Part shown: piece by piece, positions 30,551-39,188 of the stretch
Numbering within the stretch: the stretch's first letter is position 1
How the letters are laid out: every line of letters starts with the position of its first letter
Origin: Neptunomonas japonica JAMM 1380
GTDB lineage: Bacteria; Pseudomonadota; Gammaproteobacteria; Pseudomonadales; Balneatricaceae
Assembly (NCBI RefSeq): GCF_016592555.1
Contig: NZ_AP014546.1
Span: 1,932,501 to 1,996,500, forward strand
Reading direction: 5' to 3'
DNA: 64,000 bases
The notes under the pieces: generated by a model
The model's database searches: none
What the model was told of the DNA's origin: nothing
What the model saw: only the letters and a program-made list of their open reading frames with translations
Translations under genes and position numbers: made by a program

Positions 30551-31699
30551 TTGACTCGACCATTAGAAGGGCTAAAAGTACTCGATTTTTCAACCTTGTT
30601 ACCGGGGCCATACGCAACCATGTTAATCGCTGACATGGGTGCAGATGTTTTGCGTATTGAATCTCCATCGCGCCCAGATTTAGTGCGGTTAATGGAGCCT
30701 CAAATCGGTGGACAGTCCGCCGCGTTTGAGTATTTAAATCGTGGTAAACGTTCCTTAGCAATGAATCTTAAAAAACCTCAAAGTCTTGAGGTTATTCATG
30801 CATTGCTAGCTGATCACGATATTGTTGTTGAACAATTTCGCCCCGGTGTAATGTCTCGCTTAGGCTTAGGGTATGAGCAGCTCTGCAAAATAAACCCTCG
30901 CATTATTTACTGTTCAATTACTGGGTATGGACAGTCCGGACCTTATCGAGACCGCGCGGGTCACGATATTAACTACCTTGCATTGAGTGGTATCGCTGCA
31001 TCATCGGGTAAAAAGTCAATTGGTCCATTGTTATCGGGTGTTCAAATAGCCGATGTGGCAGCAGGGTCACAGCCGGCAGTAATGGCTATTCTTGCTGCTG
31101 TGATTCAGCGCTCTAGAACGGGTAAAGGGCAGCATATTGATATTGCTATGAGTGATCAGTGTATGGCGTTACAGCCCCTAATGATGCCCAGTGTTATTAA
31201 CGGGCAAGCCCCAATCAATGCAGAAGAACACTTTCTTAACGGTGCTGGTTTATATGATTACTACGCGACAGCCGATAATCGTTATATGGCAGTCGGCAGT
31301 TTAGAACCTCAGTTTCGTAAAGTACTTGTTCAAGCGTTGGGGCATCCCGAGTGGATGGACAGTGATGATGTTTTTCTTAAAGAACACCTTAGCGAAGCTT
31401 TTGCTCAAGAAACTCAAGCATGTTGGAGTGAACGTTTTGCAGACCTAGACGCCTGTGTTGAGCCCGTCTTAGCTATGGACGAAGCGCTAGTTCATCCTCA
31501 TGCAGTGGCTCGCGAACTAATGAGTGAAAGCCCCTCTGGTGTTAAGCAGGTTAAACCGACGCCTTCGTTAGCAGGTATGAGTAATCGTTCAGTTGAATCA
31601 GCTCCTTTGTGCGGTCAAAACAATCAAGAAACTCTTCTCAGCTTAGGCTATACGAGTGAGCAGATTGAGGCTTTTGGTGCTGAGGGTTTATTTATATAA
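30551..31699 (+). CDS. CaiB/BaiF family III CoA-transferase (or racemase)
   Basis: 382-residue family III acyl-CoA transferase. It opens LEGLKVLDFSTLLPGPYATMLIADMGADVLRIE, the standard start of CaiB/BaiF and alpha-methylacyl-CoA racemase proteins. The catalytic Asp lies in QIADVAAGS (Asp168), and TGKGQHIDIAMSD follows. Short length and the Asp context fit either CoA transfer or 2-methylacyl-CoA racemisation. The start is TTG, placed right before the conserved N-terminus; AGGATAGG lies upstream. It heads a plus-strand run of CoA-ester genes with small gaps: ligase, two thioesterases and a hydrolase. Confidence 0.87.
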   Translation: MTRPLEGLKVLDFSTLLPGPYATMLIADMGADVLRIESPSRPDLVRLMEPQIGGQSAAFEYLNRGKRSLAMNLKKPQSLEVIHALLADHDIVVEQFRPGVMSRLGLGYEQLCKINPRIIYCSITGYGQSGPYRDRAGHDINYLALSGIAASSGKKSIGPLLSGVQIADVAAGSQPAVMAILAAVIQRSRTGKGQHIDIAMSDQCMALQPLMMPSVINGQAPINAEEHFLNGAGLYDYYATADNRYMAVGSLEPQFRKVLVQALGHPEWMDSDDVFLKEHLSEAFAQETQACWSERFADLDACVEPVLAMDEALVHPHAVARELMSESPSGVKQVKPTPSLAGMSNRSVESAPLCGQNNQETLLSLGYTSEQIEAFGAEGLFI

Positions 31700-31754
31700 A
31701 CGTTATGAGCTATAGCAGCAGGCTTTCAGATGAATGATAAAAAGAGAAAATAAA

Positions 31755-33404
31755 ATGAGCAGAAAGGAATATCAGTCATTTTATGAAAACTTTACACCTG
31801 CATTAATTGAAGAGCAGCTTACTGGTAGCTTCAAGGATGGTTTTAATGTATGTGAAGAAATATGTGATCGCTGGGCAACGACAGACCGTGTTGGCTTGTT
31901 CTATGAAGGACTGAAGCGGCCTGCTAGCCAGTATACTTATGCAGAGTTACAAGAAAAGTCAGCTAGATTTGCCAATTTCTTACATTCAAACGGTATAGGT
32001 AAAGGTGATCGTGTAGCTGCATTATTGCCGCGCACACCGGATTTAATGATTGTTATTCTTGGTGCATTACGCGTGGGTGCGGTTTATCAACCGCTTTTTA
32101 CTGCCTTTGCTTCAGGCGCCATCGCCTATCGTATGGATATGGCTAATACAAAACTGATTGTTACGGATGAGTATAATCGTCATAAATTAGACGCCGTTAA
32201 AGCGTGTCCGACGATTGTGATAGCTGATTTGATATCAGGTCAAAGTGCTAGGACGGGCAGTGATGATTTATCATTAACTGATGAGCTCGCTCGGCAATCA
32301 GATCAATTTGAGCCTGTGCGGATTGGAGCAAATGAACCTTTTTTGCAAATGTTTACCTCCGGCACTGTAGGCAAAGCTAAAGGCGTCGCTGTACCTGTGC
32401 GCGCTATTTTGTCTTTTTATGTGTATATGAAGTATGCCATAGGTTTGCGCTCTGATGATGTGTATTGGAATGTGGCCGATCCTGGCTGGGCCTACGGTTT
32501 GTACTATGCGGTTATTGGGCCTTTGTTGCTTGGCAATGGTACGCACTTTAATGAAAACGAGTTTACCTCTGAATCCACTTATCAGATGGTTCGCAAATAC
32601 GGTATTACTAACATAGCGGCGTCTCCTACTGCTTATCGTATGTTGATGGCCAATGATAATGAGTTAACGGAGTGTAGTTCATTAGGACTTAGAGTTGCGA
32701 GCAGTGCGGGCGAGCCTTTAAATCCTGCCATTATCAGTTGGGCTAAACGCCGATTGGGGTGTCTTGTTATGGATCACTACGGGCAGACTGAAACGGGAAT
32801 GACATGCTGTAATTATAGTGATCTTGAGCAACCCTGCGTACGAATGGGCTCCATGGGTTTTTCTCTTCCAGGCCATCGTGTTGTTGTTTTAAATACTCAG
32901 TATGAAGAAGTTAATAAGGATGAATTTGGTCAGCTTGCAGTTGATGTAGAAAACTCTCCGCTGTTCTTTTTTCATGGATATACGTGGGATGAAAAAGAAC
33001 CGTTTAAGGGACGTTATTATCTAACAGGCGATGTGGCCGTTAGTCACGGCGATGGGAGCTATTCGTTTATTGGCCGTGATGATGACATCATCACGACGGC
33101 GGGCTACCGTGTTGGTCCTACCAACATAGAAAGTTCATTGCTTGAGCATGAGGCGGTTGCTGAATCGGGTGTTGTAGGTAAACCTAACACTTCTTATGGC
33201 GCTATTATTAAAGCTTATGTCGTGCTTAAGCCTAGCTTTGGTGCCTCACTAGAGCTTGAAGATGATTTAAAACACCGAATATGTGAGCGTTTATCCTCTC
33301 ACGATTCTCCCTGTGAAATTGAGTTCATTAACGAGCTTCCCAAAACTACCAGCGGAAAAATTCAACGCTTTATTTTACGCCATCAAGCACGTGACGAAGT
33401 TTAG
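31755..33404 (+). CDS. AMP-forming acyl-CoA ligase
   Basis: 549-residue adenylate-forming enzyme of the acetyl/medium-chain acyl-CoA synthetase group. The P-loop reads TSGTVGKAKGV (usual TSGTTGxPKG, two changes). DHYGQTETGM, YYLTGDVAVSHGDG, GYRVGPTNIE and the C-terminal catalytic lysine motif PKTTSGKIQR are all in place. It activates a carboxylic acid with ATP and CoA. An in-frame ATG at 31734 would add seven residues; the later ATG is preferred because it begins M-S-R-K just before the conserved N-terminus. It lies 55 bases after the CoA-transferase gene. The substrate is not evident. Confidence 0.88.
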   Translation: MSRKEYQSFYENFTPALIEEQLTGSFKDGFNVCEEICDRWATTDRVGLFYEGLKRPASQYTYAELQEKSARFANFLHSNGIGKGDRVAALLPRTPDLMIVILGALRVGAVYQPLFTAFASGAIAYRMDMANTKLIVTDEYNRHKLDAVKACPTIVIADLISGQSARTGSDDLSLTDELARQSDQFEPVRIGANEPFLQMFTSGTVGKAKGVAVPVRAILSFYVYMKYAIGLRSDDVYWNVADPGWAYGLYYAVIGPLLLGNGTHFNENEFTSESTYQMVRKYGITNIAASPTAYRMLMANDNELTECSSLGLRVASSAGEPLNPAIISWAKRRLGCLVMDHYGQTETGMTCCNYSDLEQPCVRMGSMGFSLPGHRVVVLNTQYEEVNKDEFGQLAVDVENSPLFFFHGYTWDEKEPFKGRYYLTGDVAVSHGDGSYSFIGRDDDIITTAGYRVGPTNIESSLLEHEAVAESGVVGKPNTSYGAIIKAYVVLKPSFGASLELEDDLKHRICERLSSHDSPCEIEFINELPKTTSGKIQRFILRHQARDEV

Positions 33405-33435
33405 TATTAATCGATTGCCTGACTTGGAGACCAAT

Positions 33436-33867
33436 ATGAGCGCCTCTCTTGTTGAAGCAAAGCGCGTTTTTGATAGCGCCCCTTTTATCGCATCCTTGGG
33501 TTGTCATCTCGATACATTAGGCAGTGGGGTTTGTCATAGCCATATTGTGTTGGCAGAAAAGCACCAGCAACAAGATGGCTATGTGCATGCCGGTGTGCAA
33601 GCAACGTTAGCAGACCATACCGCAGGGACAGCCGCTGTCACCTTGATCGAAGAGGGGCAGCGTGTGCTTACTGCTGAGTTTAAAATTAATTTATTGCGTG
33701 CAGCAACAGGTGAACTATTGATCTGCCGTAGTAGTGTTTTAAAACCCGGCAGAATGTTAATTATTGCGGAATCTGAAATATACACCAAACAAGTAGGAAG
33801 CGCGGATGACTGTTCTCTTGTTTTAGTAGCAAAAGCAACAGTCACGTTAGCTGTAACCAATAAGTAA
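33436..33867 (+). CDS. PaaI-type hotdog thioesterase 1
   Basis: 143-residue hotdog protein of the PaaI/YbgC-related thioesterase group, with GYVHAGVQATLADHTAGTAAVTL as the core motif. The Asp in LADHTAG replaces the more common D/N-T-x-x-G nucleophile position. The frame is open for 51 codons upstream inside the ligase gene, but the ATG at 33436 has GGAGA upstream and is the expected start. It would hydrolyse an acyl-CoA, recycling CoA or relieving dead-end esters produced by the ligase. It is one of two adjacent, divergent thioesterases. Confidence 0.82.
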   Translation: MSASLVEAKRVFDSAPFIASLGCHLDTLGSGVCHSHIVLAEKHQQQDGYVHAGVQATLADHTAGTAAVTLIEEGQRVLTAEFKINLLRAATGELLICRSSVLKPGRMLIIAESEIYTKQVGSADDCSLVLVAKATVTLAVTNK

Positions 33868-33888
33868 AATAAACAGCGGAGAGCTTAT

Positions 33889-34308
33889 ATGGCACAAGTA
33901 ATGAATTTTGAGGAAATGCAAGCATTCTTAGCTGAGCAGTTTCCGCAGGGTAATCAATATGGTGTGCTTGAGAGTTTAGGAGATGGATGGGCAGAAATGC
34001 GCTTGCCAATTGATGATCAACACTTAAGGCCCGGCGGTACCGTCTCTGGACCGGCCATGATGGCATTGGCAGATGTGGCTATGTATGCCGCGCTACTCAG
34101 CAAAATAGGCCCTGTTGCATTAGCGGTAACGATTAACTTGAATATTAATTTTTTACGTCGTCCTAAAGCTGATATGGATATCATTGCGCGGGCTGAAACA
34201 TTGAAAGTGGGTAAGCGTCTAGGTGTTGGGGAGGTATATATTACTTCTCGTGGAGAAACCGACCCTGTTGCCCATGTCACGCTTACTTATTCGATTCCGG
34301 AGCAATAA
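33889..34308 (+). CDS. PaaI-type hotdog thioesterase 2
   Basis: 139-residue hotdog protein with LRPGGTVSGPAMMALADVAMYAALL as its core and LNINFLRRPKADMDIIARAE as the second strand set. This is a PaaI-type thioesterase, with the Asp of ALADVAMYA in the catalytic position. It is only distantly similar to the preceding thioesterase, so this is not a recent duplication. It starts 21 bases after gene 1 and ends one base before the hydrolase gene. Two different thioesterases in one operon suggest different chain or ring substrates, or a heteromeric complex. Confidence 0.82.
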   Translation: MAQVMNFEEMQAFLAEQFPQGNQYGVLESLGDGWAEMRLPIDDQHLRPGGTVSGPAMMALADVAMYAALLSKIGPVALAVTINLNINFLRRPKADMDIIARAETLKVGKRLGVGEVYITSRGETDPVAHVTLTYSIPEQ

Positions 34309-34309
34309 T

Positions 34310-35104
34310 ATGACCGTCTTTTGGAGCAATCAGCTGCTGGATATGGGGCATGGAATGATGCTTTCTATACGCATAGGTAAGCATGCACAGCAAAACATTC
34401 AACGGCCTGTGCTTGTGCTCCTGCATGAGGCGCTGGGTTGTATTGCTATGTGGAAGGATATACCCGAGCAACTAGCTGCTGAAACTGGTTGTGATGTTGT
34501 GGTATATGAGCGTCAAGGGTATGGCTTGTCTTCTGAGATAACGTTACCCAGAGATGATGATTATCTAGTTGAGGAGGGGGAAATATGGTTACCTCGGCTA
34601 ATAGATAAGCTTGGACTAAACAGAGTAATTCTTATTGGTCATAGTGATGGAGGGTCAGTCGCTTTAATTGGTGCAGCTACGTCTGCGAGTAAAGTGGTCG
34701 GTGTCATTACAGAAGCGGCGCACATATATATTGATCACCTAACGACAGCAGGTATCAAAGAGGCGGTTGAACGCTATCAAGACACTAATTTGAAAGATAA
34801 GCTGGCAAGGTATCATGGCGAACGAACCGACCTGCTGTTTCGCGCTTGGCATGAAACATGGTTACGTGAACGCAAGTCCCCTATGAATCTACGGCCTTGG
34901 TTGCCTCGTATAGAGTGTCCGGCATTGATTATTCAAGGGCAGGATGACTGTTACGGAGTAAGGGAGCAGGTCACCGATATTTGTACAGGGATTGGTGCGC
35001 GAGCAGAACCTCTTTTCTTACCTAAGTGTGGTCATGTTCCACACTTTGAGGCAAGAGAAAGTTTGATTTCAGCCGTCGTTAAATTTGTTGATATTAACAG
35101 TTAA
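34310..35104 (+). CDS. Alpha/beta-fold hydrolase
   Basis: 264-residue alpha/beta hydrolase. The nucleophile elbow is GHSDGG, with the acid in QGQDDCYG and the catalytic His in CGHVPHFE. VVVYERQGYGLSS is the usual strand before the lid, which is short. It could hydrolyse an ester, thioester or lactone, or a C-C bond in an aromatic pathway. The open frame extends upstream within the thioesterase gene, but the ATG at 34310 has GGAGC seven bases before it and gives the full fold. Its stop overlaps the convergent FixJ-type gene by 4 bases. Confidence 0.85.
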   Translation: MTVFWSNQLLDMGHGMMLSIRIGKHAQQNIQRPVLVLLHEALGCIAMWKDIPEQLAAETGCDVVVYERQGYGLSSEITLPRDDDYLVEEGEIWLPRLIDKLGLNRVILIGHSDGGSVALIGAATSASKVVGVITEAAHIYIDHLTTAGIKEAVERYQDTNLKDKLARYHGERTDLLFRAWHETWLRERKSPMNLRPWLPRIECPALIIQGQDDCYGVREQVTDICTGIGARAEPLFLPKCGHVPHFEARESLISAVVKFVDINS

Positions 35105-35715
35105 GTGATATTAAGACGGTTAGCTTGCTGAACGAGATCAGGCAAGCTAGCGGCTCGCATCTTGCTCATGACACGCGCCCGATGTACTTCAACAGTTTTT
35201 GGGCTGATGCCTAAGGATTCGGCAATTTCGCGGTTCGATTTTCCACTAACAACCAGTGACATTACCTCTTTTTCACGCTTACTCAAAGAGTCATAGTTAT
35301 TACGTGATTGAGCACGGGCGTTGTTGCTTTTGAACATTTCAGTGGCGCGTTGTAGGCCAAGCTCTACTAACCTTAATAAAACCTCGTCATCAAATGGCTT
35401 TTCAATAAAGTCCAGAGCGCCATTCTTCATGGCATTGACTGCCATCGGTATATCGCCATGCCCACTGATAACGATAATGGGAAGTTTAATATCTCTTTCA
35501 ATCATGATCTGTTGGAGGGCTAAGCCGTTTATTTCGGGCATGCGTACATCAAGCAGCATACAACCCATATCACCGTTGTAGCGATTCAAAAAATCTTGAG
35601 CAGAATCAAAACCAATTACATGGAAGTTATCTGATTCAAGTAACCACTTCATTGAATCTCTGAAATCATTATCATCGTCGACAATAAATACAGTACCGCT
35701 TGCTCGTTGTGTCAT
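35101..35715 (-). CDS. FixJ/NarL-type response regulator
   Basis: 204-residue regulator. The receiver domain (about 8-125) has the acidic pocket IVDDD, the phospho-acceptor Asp56 in LLDVRMPEINGL and a conserved Lys in IEKPFDDEVLLRLVE. A LuxR-type helix-turn-helix follows (LSKREKEVMSLVVSGKSNREIAESLGISPKTVEVHR). This FixJ/TodT-type layout activates sigma-70 promoters on phosphorylation by the partner kinase. It overlaps the kinase gene by one base. Likely targets are the neighbouring CoA-ligase operons, which lie on either side; this is inference from position. Confidence 0.92.
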   Translation of the reverse strand: MTQRASGTVFIVDDDNDFRDSMKWLLESDNFHVIGFDSAQDFLNRYNGDMGCMLLDVRMPEINGLALQQIMIERDIKLPIIVISGHGDIPMAVNAMKNGALDFIEKPFDDEVLLRLVELGLQRATEMFKSNNARAQSRNNYDSLSKREKEVMSLVVSGKSNREIAESLGISPKTVEVHRARVMSKMRAASLPDLVQQANRLNIT

Positions 35716-37235
35716 TAACTTGTCCTTACCGGAACTTTAAAATGAAATTGAGTGCCATTCTTGCCATCGCTCTCAGCCCATAGCTGTCCGCCATGGGTTT
35801 CAATTATCGTTTGTGAAATTGCTAAGCCCATCCCTAAACCTGTTGATTTAGAGGTAATGAAAGGCTCAAAAAGTGTATCGAGTCCTTCGGCTGAAATCCC
35901 ATTTCCTTCATCTTGAACCGAGATGCAAATATATCCGCTTGCGAGTCTCGTGGTAATAATGACGGGACGGTACGTTTTTTCACATTCGCTATAAGCCTCA
36001 ATAGCGTTACGCACCAAGTTTAATAATACCTGTTCAATCTGGATCTTGTCAGCTAGTAGCTGAGGATCACAGGGATCTAATTCAAAATTAAAGGTAATAT
36101 TATGATCGGTAGCTTCTTGATTTAAAAAGCCGATAACATCAACGCAAGAATCATTAATGAAGAACTCAACTCGCTGGAAATCAGTTCGTTTCACAAAGCT
36201 GCGCATGCGTTTAACAATCTCAGCTGCACGTTTGGCCTGTTTGGTGATGAGCTGCATTGAGTGTGAAATTTGAGGAAGATTTGACTCAGGAGAGCCTTCT
36301 TCCAGACGCCTTAAGCTGCCTCGACAGTAATTCAAGATAGCAGCTAATGGCTGGTTGATCTCATGCGCGAGCCCTGTGGCCATTTCACCAACAGACAGCA
36401 AGCGAGACATATGAGCCATTTCTAGTTGCTGTCGTTTTGCGTTTTCTTCTGCTCGGTGTTTAAGAGTGATATCACGGCCAATAATGGAGTAATACTCAAC
36501 CTGCATATTTTCTGTATGGTTGCGGTGGGCAATGACTTCTCGAATTTCTGCAATTCTATTGTGGTTTTCAGGCATTTTAATAGGGACGCTACCGTACCAG
36601 GTGCCATGTTGTGCGGCGTGATTGAGTGCATCCTGTACGAGTGTTTTAAAAATATTATTGTCAAAAAGCTGATCAAGATAAAACACGACTAGGTTTTCTT
36701 TTTCGCTGCCTAAGGTGCGATAGGCTGATTCATTCAAGTAGGTCAGCTGCATCGACTCGTGATTGCAAAACATGATTAAATCACTTGATGCCTCAACAAC
36801 ACGGGCAAGACGACGGATAGCTTTTTGTGCCATTTCACGTTCAGTTACATCACGAGAGACGCAGATGATCTCTACGGGTACTCCTTCATCATCCCTTATT
36901 GTACGGCTGGTGGTTTCTAGCCAAATGTAATGACCATCTTTATGTCGGTATCGGTAAGTATTGGTATACATACCACGCCGATAATGAACAGTTTTAGCTC
37001 TTTTTAGTAAGTTATCAGCATCGTCAGGGTGGAAAAGATCATAACCATTCATGCCGATAATTTCATTCACGGTATACCCTAAAACCCTCTCTACTGCTGG
37101 GTTTACATCGATATATACCCATTCAGATGTGGCCGAATGGCGTGAAATCATATCAGTAGATTGTTCTGCGAGTAGGCGATATCTATCTGCTTCTTCACGA
37201 TATTTTCTAAGGTCATCTGCGATGCTTTCGTGCAT
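35715..37235 (-). CDS. PAS-PAS sensor histidine kinase, FixL-like
   Basis: 506-residue soluble kinase with no membrane segment. A first PAS/PAC (about 15-135) ends IICVSRDVTERE. A second PAS lies at about 140-258. The HisKA box has the phospho-acceptor His291 in GLAHEINQPLAAI, and a HATPase domain carries NAIEAY (N box), DEGNGI and GLGMGLAI. FixL-like kinases of this build sense a cytosolic small molecule, oxygen or redox state. The PAS domains here lack an obvious heme-ligand His pattern that I can assign. It is divergently placed from the acyl-CoA ligase at 37430 with 195 bases between them, hinting at control of that gene. Confidence 0.92.
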   Translation of the reverse strand: MHESIADDLRKYREEADRYRLLAEQSTDMISRHSATSEWVYIDVNPAVERVLGYTVNEIIGMNGYDLFHPDDADNLLKRAKTVHYRRGMYTNTYRYRHKDGHYIWLETTSRTIRDDEGVPVEIICVSRDVTEREMAQKAIRRLARVVEASSDLIMFCNHESMQLTYLNESAYRTLGSEKENLVVFYLDQLFDNNIFKTLVQDALNHAAQHGTWYGSVPIKMPENHNRIAEIREVIAHRNHTENMQVEYYSIIGRDITLKHRAEENAKRQQLEMAHMSRLLSVGEMATGLAHEINQPLAAILNYCRGSLRRLEEGSPESNLPQISHSMQLITKQAKRAAEIVKRMRSFVKRTDFQRVEFFINDSCVDVIGFLNQEATDHNITFNFELDPCDPQLLADKIQIEQVLLNLVRNAIEAYSECEKTYRPVIITTRLASGYICISVQDEGNGISAEGLDTLFEPFITSKSTGLGMGLAISQTIIETHGGQLWAESDGKNGTQFHFKVPVRTS

Positions 37236-37429
37236 ATTTGTCTCTTGGTTCGTATATGCTGCGTATTATCCTGAATATAGTATGACTTTAGGCTAGGTTG
37301 TGTAATAAGGGAAATTGCGTATCATTGTGCGGAAGTAGGGGTTTTTGCTTATTTTCAGGCGTTTTTAATGCATTGGTATAGCGCTAAACCTTTAGGTGTT
37401 TATAACTCATAGTGAGTAAAGGGAATATA

Positions 37430-39064
37430 ATGTCACACAATAATCACAATCCTTATATTATGGGTCTTGATAAGAATGAAGCTAATTATTCTGCATTAAG
37501 TCCTTTGTCTTTTATTCAGCGCTCTGCCAGCGTGTATCCAAATCACTTGGCTGTTGTGCATCAAGATACGCGTCGTACGTGGTCTCAAACTTACAAGCGT
37601 ACAGTTCAACTTGCTAGCGCACTGACAAAAAATGGAATTAATAAAGGCGACACTGTTGCTTTTATGGCGCCGAATATTCCTGAATTATTTGAAGCGCATT
37701 TTGGCGTTCCTATGGCCGGTGCCGTTCTAAATGCATTAAATACACGCTTAGATGCAGAGGCGCTTGCTTTTATTCTTCAGCATGGTGAAGCAAAAATTGT
37801 TTTTGTTGATCGTGAATTTTCAGAAGTGATTTCACGTGCCGTTAAAATGATTCAGCACAAGCCAGTAGTTATTGATATTGATGACTTGTACTACGAAGGT
37901 GGTGAGCTTATCGGTACAATGGATTATGAAGCGTTTATCGCACAAGGCGATGAAAACTTTAACTGGTCGTTACCTGAAGATGAGTGGGACGCAATCACTT
38001 TAAATTACACATCAGGAACAACAGGTAATCCTAAAGGTGTTGTTTATCATCACCGAGGGGCTTACTTGAATGCCGTCAGTAATCTTATTTCCTGGAATAT
38101 GGGCTCACACCCTTCATACTTATGGACACTGCCAATGTTCCATTGTAATGGTTGGTGTTTCCCGTGGAGCCTTGCTTCTTGTGCTGGTGTGAATGTGTGT
38201 CTGCGTCATGTTCGAGCTGATGATATTTATAATGCGATACGTGATGACAACGTAAACCATTTTTGCGGTGCGCCAATTGTATTGAATATGCTAAACAATG
38301 CGCCGGATGAATTAAAAGAAGGCATTAACCATGAAGTAAAAGTAATGACGGCGGGCGCTCCACCTCCAGCCTCTGTTATTCAGGGCATGGAAGAGATGGG
38401 CTTTAACGTGACTCATGTATATGGTCTTACTGAAACTTATGGCCCTTCAGTTGTGTGCGCATGGCATGATGAATGGGATGAGAAAACCATCGAAGAGAAA
38501 TCTCGTTTGAAGTCTCGTCAAGGCGTTAAGGTGCCTATGCAGGAAGGGCTAATGGTTGCTCATCCTGAAACTCTTGAACCAGTACCGCAAGATGGCACGA
38601 CCATCGGTGAGATCTTCATGCGTGGTAACTTGGTGATGAAGGGGTATTTGAAAAACCCAACGACAACTGATGAGGCTTTTGACGGTGGTTGGTTGCATTC
38701 AGGTGACCTGGCGGTATGGCATGCTGATGGATACATTGATATTAAAGACCGCTCTAAAGATATCATTATTTCTGGTGGGGAGAACATCTCCAGTGTTGAA
38801 GTAGAAGATGTGCTTTATCGCCATCGCTCAATTATGGAAGCTGCTGTTGTTGCTCAGCAGGATGAGAAGTGGGGTGAAGTACCGTGTGCTTTTGTCAAAG
38901 TTAAAGAAGGCGAAGAGATTACGGCCGAAGAAGTGATTGCTTTTTGTCGTGATAATATGGCGCGCTTTAAAGCACCTAAAAAGATTGTCTTTGGCGATCT
39001 ACCAAAAACTTCAACCGGTAAAATTCAGAAATTTTTACTGCGTGACCAAGCGAATGATAAATAA
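37430..39064 (+). CDS. Acyl-CoA ligase, medium-chain/AlkK-like
   Basis: 544-residue adenylate-forming ligase. Its N-terminus, PYIMGLDKNEANYSALSPLSF, is typical of the AlkK/DmdB-type acyl-CoA synthetases. The P-loop TSGTTGNPKGV, the HCNGWCFPW segment, GLTETYGP, GGENISSVEVE and the C-terminal PKTSTGKIQKF lysine motif are intact. The family activates medium-chain, aromatic or methylmercaptopropionate-type acids. A GTG start 18 bases upstream is possible, but the ATG at 37430 has AAAGGGA in the right place. It stands alone between the kinase (divergent) and the GGDEF gene and is followed by a terminator. Confidence 0.88.
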   Translation: MSHNNHNPYIMGLDKNEANYSALSPLSFIQRSASVYPNHLAVVHQDTRRTWSQTYKRTVQLASALTKNGINKGDTVAFMAPNIPELFEAHFGVPMAGAVLNALNTRLDAEALAFILQHGEAKIVFVDREFSEVISRAVKMIQHKPVVIDIDDLYYEGGELIGTMDYEAFIAQGDENFNWSLPEDEWDAITLNYTSGTTGNPKGVVYHHRGAYLNAVSNLISWNMGSHPSYLWTLPMFHCNGWCFPWSLASCAGVNVCLRHVRADDIYNAIRDDNVNHFCGAPIVLNMLNNAPDELKEGINHEVKVMTAGAPPPASVIQGMEEMGFNVTHVYGLTETYGPSVVCAWHDEWDEKTIEEKSRLKSRQGVKVPMQEGLMVAHPETLEPVPQDGTTIGEIFMRGNLVMKGYLKNPTTTDEAFDGGWLHSGDLAVWHADGYIDIKDRSKDIIISGGENISSVEVEDVLYRHRSIMEAAVVAQQDEKWGEVPCAFVKVKEGEEITAEEVIAFCRDNMARFKAPKKIVFGDLPKTSTGKIQKFLLRDQANDK

Positions 39065-39079
39065 TTTTTGATGCTAGTC

Positions 39080-39107
39080 AAAAACGGCCTACGGGTCGTT
39101 TTTTTTG
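39080..39107 (+). terminator. Intrinsic terminator after acyl-CoA ligase
   Basis: AAAACGGCC, loop TAC and GGGTCGTT form an imperfect stem followed by a T8 run. Confidence 0.7.
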
Positions 39108-39188
39108 CTTATAATATGAGAATCATAATGGATGTGAGTATGGACTCATTGTGTGAGTTACATTTGGTTTTCAATTAGGAGTGGTGTT

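Noticed and set aside
30450..30761. 103-codon minus-strand open frame overlapping the start of the CoA-transferase gene
   Set aside because: It lies antisense to a well-supported gene and encodes no recognisable protein.
33283..33435. Upstream extension of thioesterase 1 into the acyl-CoA ligase gene
   Set aside because: The extension overlaps the conserved ligase C-terminus in another frame and has no homology; the ATG at 33436 has a proper ribosome-binding site.
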